DNA from: Prunella strophiata
Lineage: Eukaryota; Chordata; Aves; Passeriformes; Prunellidae
Direction: 5' to 3'
Assembly (NCBI GenBank): GCA_036583965.1
Contig: JAZBQD010000019.1
Span: 18,040,085 to 18,104,084 of the forward strand
DNA length: 64,000 nt
The translations under genes were made by a program, and so were the position numbers. Shown here piece after piece: positions 27,097-64,000 of this stretch (position 1 is its first letter; every line of letters begins with the position of its first letter). The notes under the pieces are model-generated. The model saw only the letters and a program-made list of their open reading frames with translations, did no database searches and was not told where the DNA came from.

Positions 27097-27282
27097 TGTC
27101 CACCCCAGTAGTATCCTTGAGATAATTCCAGCCTGGGTGCAATAAAACCCCCTGTTGTAGTCTGATGGGTTGTCATCTGTTAGTTCTTCAGGACCTGATT
27201 GACAAGATTCCAGTCTTCTGCTATCAAAAAGGAAAAATGTCAGCTATTACATTTCTGTTGCTTTTATGGTATTGTTGGTGTG

Positions 27283-27313
<31 letters not shown>

Positions 27314-30300
27314 CTAGAAGAGAGAAACTGTTTTTAGGAGATCAGAGGATGTTAATGCTCCTGGAGTTAGGAATGCATAGGAAGAAGAACCCAAAATCTA
27401 AGGCTGTCAAGGTCACTTAGATTGAAGCTTCCACAGCAGAAGTAAGATGAGAAGTTAAGACACTTCTAGGAGTGGGGTGGTGTCCTGCAGTCCTGGGTCT
27501 CTCTTGTGGGAGACTTAAAGCAGATCAGAAAGTGGACCACAAATAAAACAATAGATGTGCACTTTGTATTATTATGGTAAGCACTGTTTTGAGAATATGA
27601 ATATGGCAGATTTCTTATTTCAAATAACCTCCTCCCCCCTAAAGCAATGGAGAGACAAGGATAGAAATACAGGGATTCAGGTACTGCTGGATGTTGGGAT
27701 CTGCTCAGAAGAGGAAAATGTGTGTCTGGTATCTTTCCCTATTGCAAATCACTCTTGGCTTGTTTGCATCCTCACACATCCCTGCTTCCTCTCTCCTCCT
27801 TTGTATGTGATCCCCCATGAACTTGCCATCAACTGCGCTGTTCCAGCAAGACTTCCTCCATGTACCAGAAACCCTCGTGTGAAACCTGCCAGGCTATTGG
27901 GGTCCTGCATGCACATGGCAATCTGCTGGGTGTCCCTTTGAACGCGTGAGGTGGAGACTGAGTACAGTTTTTCATTAACACTTCTTCCCTCTAAAAATTG
28001 CAGCTGTGGTGCATGAGCTTATAAAGCCATTAGCAATTAAACTTTTCTTAGTCATTTCCAGGACTGTGGTTATCAACAGCTTCAACATGAAAATGTCAGT
28101 ACAATGGCAGCCCTGACTAAAGCAGTGGGACTGGAGGTGTTGTATGTGTGAGCCTTAGGAACAAGTAGAAGAGCTGACCTTTAGAAAGGGTGAAGAAAGG
28201 GTAAGAAAGGGTGTACAATCACAGTTGTGAGACAGCTGGTACTCACTGACAGTATCACAGCTCTGACACTCAGCAGTTCCTTTCTCTAGAGAATTAATTG
28301 TCATTTTCAGGAAATACAATAATGGAAAATATTGGTGGCAGACCAGTTATACTGCCAAATATACTAACTGCTTGACAGACTGCTGTGATAGCTGATCTGT
28401 GCTTTGAGCCTGCAGCAGAGGAGGTGAAGAGGCTGAAGAATGAGTAGGTTGCAAGATAGCACATCTACAACTGTTCTCACATGGGAAAGAACTCAAATGC
28501 AATACATCATGTGTGCAGAAACTTTCCCATGTGGTAAGAAAAATTCAGCCTTTTATATGTTTGATGTGTTTGTGGGTTTACCAGAAAAACCCCAAACAGG
28601 TTTATTGTCTGTGCTGAGAGGGTATTATATGGATCTCTTGTCCACAAAAAAAGCCCCTTTCATTATTATTCATAAAAAAAAGGAGCAATGACAAAACTAT
28701 CCAGAAAGCACATACTCAGTTTTACCTGTCACTGCCTTATTTGATCAAGTTGCCTAAATTATCAGCTAGAGCTAAACTCATTCACATGCTCGAAAGCCAA
28801 GGAGAATTCTTGAGAAGGACTTGCTAATTTGGTCCATTGAGGAACCTTATCAACATGATGACTAATTTTAAAAAAATGTGGTGTCTATATTTAAGACAAA
28901 CATAAGATGTCTGCATTTCAGCTTCATTTCATAAAACCACACAGTAAATAAGGCATTGTAAGCTTATCAGTACAGATAAGTATCACAAAATAAAAATCTA
29001 GCTCTAGAAATTGGATCCCAGCATTTTGTGACCCACTTCTCACCAAAGAGAAATCAAACGTATGCAGACAGACCAGATGAATCAAAGATAAAATACCTAC
29101 CTCTTCTCCTAATCACACTTATGATCTCTTTTCCTGTGACAGGTCTCTTCATGTCTAAGAGGGAAAACATGCCCTTTCAGAAGCATGTGTGTAATGCAGC
29201 AAGTGTACAAGGCAGTGTTTCCTGGTCTCATGACTGAGAAACTGGAATTCCTTCTCCCTCCCCCATAAACTCTTTCTCTTTTGTTAACTTGTTGTATTAC
29301 AGACTCGCCATCCTCGTAAGCTCCCAACTTCTCTCTTATTACCCACAACAGCTTCTTTTGTATCTGCTCTTAGAACAACATGCCAATCTCTTCATACTGC
29401 TTGGGGGTTTTTTCAGCTTTTTCATTTTAGCTCATTGTTTCTAAGAATTTTGCTCTGTTGATCTTACTGATGATAAGGTAAAACACTTGTTTTTATAATG
29501 CTCTTATCTGAATAAAACCACGTGTTCTTTGGAGCAAGACTTCGCTTTGCTCTTCTGCCATCTGCAAAAGGAACTAATATCTGAAAATGTAATTGGCTAA
29601 TGGCAGGCTGGGACACTAAAAATGCAATTCAAAGAAGTCAGTTGAGACCACATGAAAATTATCACCTCAGAAAGTTTTTTCTGTCCTTCGTATTCACAAG
29701 TCACTGTATCCCATTGCTTTCTTTTCTTAACCAGTATCTTCTTAGTTCCTATGAACACAGCCCTGGAGGCTGTGCAGCATTCCCAGGTAATCCATGTTGA
29801 ACTTTGGTGACACATTGATGGCACCTACATGAGGATGTGCTTTCAGTGATGGTAATAAGGAGAAGTGTGTCATTCTGGCACGTATTGATGACCTATACTT
29901 AAATGTGTCAAAGAGCCAGCAAATGAAGCTTACCACAACACATGCTGTAGTTTCTTGCACAGAAATATAAAAGCAGAAAGCACCACTTTGCCCTGATTAC
30001 AACACATTTCACTCAAATTGCCTGGGGCCTCATTTCAGAGGAAGTAGTCCATATCACACGTTCTTGCTGAGTTGTTTTTTTTCACAATTAGGACTTTGTA
30101 ATGCAAGATGACTTTTCTTACCTGAATGCATGATCTGAAGCATTCCCAGGTTTTCTCTCTGCTACTGAGCACACCTGCTGGTTTTGCCTAGGAGGATGGT
30201 ATTGGCTTACAGCTATCCTAAAAAACCAATATTTGATTACTTTCTCCAATAATATATTTTTTTTAACCATCGAGGAATTTTGGTTTAATGATATGGTCTA

Positions 30301-33300
30301 ATGGTTTGACTTTCATGGTCCAAACCTACTGTGACTAATTTCATATACTTATGACTTATTTTACAGACTTGTTTTGGTATCAGATGTTTCAAAAAAAAAA
30401 TTCTTAACAGTAATTTTTTCTTTTAGACACATTATTCAATTATTAACATAGTTCCTGCCTCTGTAATTTTGCTACAGAAAACTAACTGTACAGAAATTCT
30501 GAAGAGTCAGTAAGACAAAAAAATTAGAGAAATGGACTAGCAAATGTTACGCTTCGAGTACTGCATGCAAACAAGCCTGTAAAGGAACCCTGTGAAGTTT
30601 TGTGGTGAAAAGCAGTCATTACACACTGTGTTTGTATCAACACATTTCTACAGCATCTTCTTCAGGGTCACAGAGAGCTTTATGTGGTCTCTCCATTTAT
30701 GACATTTTGAAAGTCGCAAAGTACAAAGTTAAACATTTATAAGCTTAAAGACAAAAGGATATTCCATACTCCTATCTGTAAAAATCTTTACAGGGAAGAA
30801 AGGGAAAAAATCTTGTAAGGGAAGAAAGGAACAATGCTGTGCAAGCTAGTGTAGTAGCTGCTGTACTGGTGATAGCATATATTAATCATAAGATGGAAAG
30901 ATAGATTGCTTTCCTTTTTCTCTTTAAGCAATTTCAACAAAGTAGATTGCCTTGTGTTCTCAAAATAAGTTCTATTGCCAAGTTGGGTTCTTCAAGTACA
31001 GGGGATGTTCCACAGCTAATTCTTTTTACCTAACGAGCAGATCTTACATCTCAGTTCTGAAAAACTTCACAGTTTAGGAGAGTTGAAATACTGCCTTTCA
31101 GAAACATGGCCTTTTTTGCTTAAAACTAACAGCAGTTTTCCTCATGCAATATTAAATTTCACCCACAGGTCTCCATGAGATTCTGTAGAGATTCAAACAG
31201 GTTGAAAAGAGCTCAGCCTTTTTAAGATATACTTTACAGACTGTTTCACTGAGCATAAACATTCACTTAATGTGAGCAAATAGGAAAAAAAAAAAACCTT
31301 CAGTCTTTAAAATGTAGGTCATGCAGGCAAGTATTATTTTGCTATACCATTAAGTGCACCATGTTTACCTCTACGCATACAGAAAGATGTACAATATATT
31401 TTCATATACATGATACATGGCATTCAAAGAAAGTACTTTTACCAGAGCTTATTTTTCTGCTAATTTTTAAGCATTTTGCATATTCATATAAATAGAACTG
31501 GGTATCTTAACAGTGTCTGAAAATACTGGAGAACACTAATAGAAGAGTTACTGGAACCCTCTGTCAGGCCTGAGGCACATTTTGCAGTGATGGGACAGTG
31601 CAGAATGTTAAAAATTCACCCCCAAATACAGTTCTTCTCCATTCTTCCCCCCCTTTTGTAACCAACAGTATTTTGATCATGGCAATACCATTACAACAAA
31701 CAATGAATCAAGTTTTCTTTTGTAATCCTAGGCACGTCTTTCCTAATTCAGTCTTGTGCTGTCTTTTGCCTTAGTCTCATGTTTTGGTTGTGCTGGAATT
31801 GAAATAATCCTTCTCCCAAAGCAATCTTTTCCAGCCTCTTTTGTGTCCCTTCTTTCAGATGTATGATGCCAGCATCCCATTAGGGAGAGCTGGGCTGGAA
31901 CCTGTCCCAGAATGGTGGAACCTGTCCCTGGCTCCCGAGCACTCACCTTGGCCGCCACGTGTCCCTGTGCAGTGGTTCCCGTTATGCCACTGCCAGTGTA
32001 ACTGCTTCTAAGAAAAGTGTCTGCTTCTGCTTCATCAGATACAGAAACAGGAAGCTGCTATTAGATAAACAGGCAGCAGTTCACACATCTCTTGGTTTTG
32101 CTTCCTTTTTTTTTTTTTTGTCCCCAATTCCTTGTTGATCTAAGCTTATCCATGAGAAAAAAAAAATGATGGACAAAGGATGGAAGCAACCTCAGTAGAT
32201 ATAGGAATATTTTTAGAGACTTTATAAAAGTTTAATTTAAATTATTGCCTAATTATATGAGTGTAGTATATTATACATCCCTTATCTAGCAGATATTATG
32301 TTCTGCAGAGAAACCACTCCATAGAAATGAAGTTTCATAAGTTCAAAATGTGTATGTTTTTGTTGACTGAAGGACCTCACCTGCCTTTCCCTACAAACTG
32401 ATCACAGAATCAAATAAGAATCCACCTGAGAAGAGCTCAAAAATGTTTTATAATGACTTTAGGAGTTTGTGGAAAAATAATGAAGTATTTTCAGAATTTA
32501 TGAGAAGTTCATGAATAGTTCTAGTTAACAAAGGATAATAGCATTTCATGCACTGTGACAGGTTACACATTTATGTATTTTCATATAAACTGACTCTGAG
32601 GTTGGAGGCAGTTTACAGAGGAGTGATTCTTTTAACAGATAATTCTATTCAATTAGACTGGTGGAACATTGTTACATGAACACAGTTCTCTTCCCCCTCT
32701 TTGATCAGAATAATTTATTTTTTCTTAAATTCTGTTTGGGAAAATACAATTCTGCTTTAAGAAAGTGGGTACAATTTCACTTGAAATGCCCATCTGTTGA
32801 GTAACACCAAAACTGCCCTGGTTTGATGATTCAGATGCTAAGGAGAAATGAAAGAGAACAAATTGAAAAGTTTTTAAATAGGGGCATACTGACTTCCCTG
32901 AGAATACCAGGCAGCTCTATGATATTTAACCACTGTATACAGAGATTGGTTCCTTTTTTTTCAGTCAGTGTGACTTTTTCATCCACAGTTTTTTACTGAT
33001 CTGATTTGTAAACTATCCAATACTTGTGGCCATTCTCAAACTCTTATAATAGCCCCTTCCTGTTTGGTGAATGGAACAACACTTGCTTAGATAAATTTCT
33101 AAAATAAATTTCAGTCACACCTCCATTTTCACTGAGAGAAAAGTCATTAGACGAAGATAATGACTGTTTCATCACTTTGCACTGTGCTTTTTCTTAACAT
33201 GGTACCTACTAAGTGTCCAGTATGCTGGTTCTGGTGTTTTGTTGAGCATTCCTATACTTTGCTAAAGAAAAAAGAGTTCTTATAACTATTAGAAATAGAG

Positions 33301-34980
33301 AAACATAGTTGGAACATTTCTACAGTTCTTTGCTGTGGTGACAACAGAATTGAAAGATCAAAGGAAGCAAGAGATGAGATGATGTCTTTTATGCATTCTG
33401 GAAGTAAAGCTGTATGTTAAAATAAATTCTTAGCTGTGTTCATATGCAAAAATTTAATTTCTGATATAAAGCAGCACAATTTTCCAGGTTTTTTTGAGAT
33501 CTGGACATACACAGTATCTCAGCTCAGTCATTCAAGAACAACAGGTGCTATTAGTGTTTGCTGAGAAAAAAAGCCCCCAACCCTGAAACAGAAAAATGTA
33601 ACAGTGGAAAATTATCTTATCTAGAAAAGAAGCAATGAGTAAGTCCTCAATAAGTTTATTGGTTAAATTTGAGTTTACAAAGGATCCATGAACAAAGGTG
33701 TTGTCAGGAAAATTAATCCACATACATTAGAGGTTTATGTCCAAAAAGCAGACAGAGGAGTCCTGTAACTTTATTTGAATAAAGGGAGAGGTCATGGGTC
33801 TCTCAAAATTTTTAGGGGATGCAGCCTCCTTTTAATCCTAATTTCCTGGACACATTTCCCTCTCTCTTTCCTCACTGGCTGAGGTACTTGAGAGGTACAG
33901 ACTTCCCAAAATGAGTAATACCCCCTTGTAATGCATACCCCGCCTTGCTTTTCTTTTTCCTTGTGTCTCTGTTCTTTTCTCTCTAAATCCAGACATGTAA
34001 GGACAGTTTTGAGTAAGTAGCAGCCTGTGTCAATTAGTGGAATTCCTATGGAATTCATGGTTCCCCCACTGCTTCTTTCACCTCTCCCTATCAGGCCTAT
34101 AGCTTGTTTGTAAAGACACCTTCTTCTCATTCCTTTCAGTGTAAAGAAAAAATGTTGACACAAGGTCAAGATGCAGAATGAAAGTTGATGGAGTCACACC
34201 AAAATATCCTTTTCCTTCCACCAAAACAGATGACTGAGAATGTTTTTCTGTACCAACTGAAAAGGGCAGGCACTCAGCACATCACAGGATTGTAAATACA
34301 AGTTTTGAAAACTGACAATTTTAGGATCTCGTGAGTGAGTAAGAGACTGAATGTCACAGCTGAAGCCTTTTACATGAAATAAATTAATGCATTAATCAAT
34401 GAAACAATCAAAATGAATCAATTAATAATTCATAATAGTTTTGCAAACCTTCCAGGTGTGCAAAGCTCTACAGTCTGCTGGAATGAATGTGAAATAGGAC
34501 CAGGAGCATAATGCTACCTCTGGCACTGACTCACAAAACCCCTGAGGAAGTCATTCTGACCGTCTGCATGTAATAATGATATCATATAGCTCATTTGGGT
34601 GTGAGCAGGCTCATTAGCTAATACTCAATATTGCTGTAAAGTGCAAAATGTTTTGTGAGTGCTTGGTATTGTTATTTAAAAAGAAATAAACAGGAAACGT
34701 CAGTCAGGTAATGTCATCACGGAGACATTAGATCCCTCAATGACAGTGGCAGAGACACAGTGACAATAAGAGTGACCGAGGCTCGAATAACAGCATTCTT
34801 TACAGTTAGAATGCGTGCAAAACCGGGGCTTTTACACAGCTCTCACACAACGCAGGACTTTAGCCACTGCATCTCCTCATGGCTCATTCCTCCTTTAGGC
34901 ACATGAAGCATCTCTATGAAAAACTGAGGTCAACAGACAAGACAGTTCCCCATTACGAATTTTTATACGATAATCAAGCT
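27097..34980. other. GPR65-GALC intergenic region
   Basis: About 7.9 kb between two divergent genes. It probably includes the GPR65 promoter and 5' non-coding exon, which I cannot place. No coding exon is recognised. The minus-strand frame at 33792-34169 (125 residues, basic) has no family resemblance. A homeodomain-type AT-rich cluster lies at 34378-34440. Confidence 0.5.
27287..27313. repeat. poly-T tract (27)
   Basis: An uninterrupted T run about 190 bases upstream of the GPR65 start (poly-A in the sense of GPR65). It is probably a mononucleotide microsatellite in the 5' flank or a 5' intron. Confidence 0.85.
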
Positions 34981-35968
34981 GATAACCCGCCGATCTCCGG
35001 GTTACTATTCCTCAGAGCCGCATGCTGCATGAGCTGGAGTTTGAGGGAACACCCCGGCAATCCTCACGGAAATCACGGGCGTGCGGCTCAGCACCGCCGC
35101 GGCTCCTCTCATTTCTATGCGGCTGCCCTACAGCGCACCCCTGAAGGCGTGAACAGGCTCGTTCAGCCCATCATAACTTGACCCCAACTTTCAGCATCCC
35201 TCTCTGGGGTCCTGCTGACGCAGCTGCGGATCTAACTGGGGCCAGCTGGGATTCCCCGGGAAGGGCGCTGTGCGGGCAGGGCCTGTGAGGGCCTGGCGCC
35301 GCTCCCAGCACCTGCCCCCGCGGCGACCCAAGGTCCTTCAATGGCGGCGGGCCGGAATGCGCTCCTTCAGAGCGCCGCTTCGTGCCGCCCCTTCAGGGCG
35401 TTTGGTGGCAGCCTGAGAGCGACGCTACATCAGGAAACTGGCTGCGAGGTGCTGGGAGGGCCTGGAAATGAAGGACGCACTAGGAAACGCCGTTCTTCGC
35501 CCGGGACAAGTAGCGTGCCTTGCCAGAGGCCCCAAAAAGTAGAGTTAGAGGCCCCGAAAAAGAGCCCGACTCGGCCCCTAGCCGCGGCTGCTCACACTGC
35601 ACTGAACGCCACTGCCGCCGCGCTGCCACACCAACCCCGCCTCGCCTCACAGCCGTGCGGCTTTCCCACACTCGGGATGGCCCCGCAATAGCTTCGCTCG
35701 CTGCTCAGTGCCCAACTCCAGCATGGCGACACGCGCCTCACCAGCTCGCCGTGCCCTTTCTCAAAATGGCAGCTGCTGCCTTCAGCCGGGCGGCGCTGCC
35801 CATGCAGGCTGGGAAGCGTTCCTGCCCTCCTTTCCCCCGAGCGGGATGGCGGCGCTGGGCGGCGCCGGGCGCTGCCGCCCCGCCCCGGGGCTGGCGCGGT
35901 CAGGGGCGCGCGTTGCCGGGCAGTGCGGAGGCGCTCGGGGACGCGGCGGGAGCGCAGGCTGGGCCGGG

Positions 35969-64000
<28,032 letters not shown>

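Noticed and set aside
33792..34169. A 125-codon basic open frame on the minus strand between GPR65 and GALC
   Set aside because: No family resemblance, no splice or promoter context, and a composition like translated non-coding DNA.

Overview
The window is vertebrate nuclear DNA, almost certainly from a bird and probably a songbird. The reasons are the single-exon GPCR GPR65, a long multi-exon GALC gene with GT-AG introns, several 5'-truncated CR1 LINE fragments ending in the avian 'gattctatg'-type 3' tail, and a solo LTR of a type I recognise from passerine genomes. The rest is AT-rich intergenic DNA. There are no operons, CRISPR arrays or rRNA genes, and I saw no tRNA genes.

Layout. 1-26 kb is intergenic: simple repeats, CR1 copies near 8.8, 20.8-21.4 and 23.6-24.5 kb (the last split by a solo LTR), and a perfect 1.86 kb hexanucleotide array (AATAGT)~310 at 14.5-16.4 kb. 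26083-27096 (minus) is the intact coding exon of GPR65, a proton-sensing receptor. 27-35 kb is non-coding. 35.0-36.5 kb is a GC- and CpG-rich promoter/first-exon region. From 35969 to the right edge (plus) lies GALC, galactosylceramidase, the lysosomal beta-galactosidase of myelin lipids. Sixteen of the 17 positions of the human gene can be placed by homology and splice phase; the last exon lies beyond the window. The divergent GPR65-GALC pair matches the mammalian arrangement as I remember it.

Main discovery. GALC here has two homologous, mutually incompatible versions of exon 7 (7a, 47989-48116; 7b, 50066-50196). Both are open, have GT-AG borders, begin in phase 0 and leave two bases of a glycine codon. 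Either one joins exon 6 to exon 8 in frame. Using both, or neither, brings a stop codon. 7b resembles the only exon 7 known to me in mammals; 7a is a divergent paralogue (roughly 40% identical by eye). The cassette lies between the two catalytic glutamates of the TIM barrel, so the choice would give two GALC enzymes differing in the barrel core.

Caveat on integrity. Exons 13 and 16 each carry one apparent extra base that breaks the reading frame, while all visible splice sites are intact. These may be assembly insertions or real lesions; the sequence alone cannot decide.
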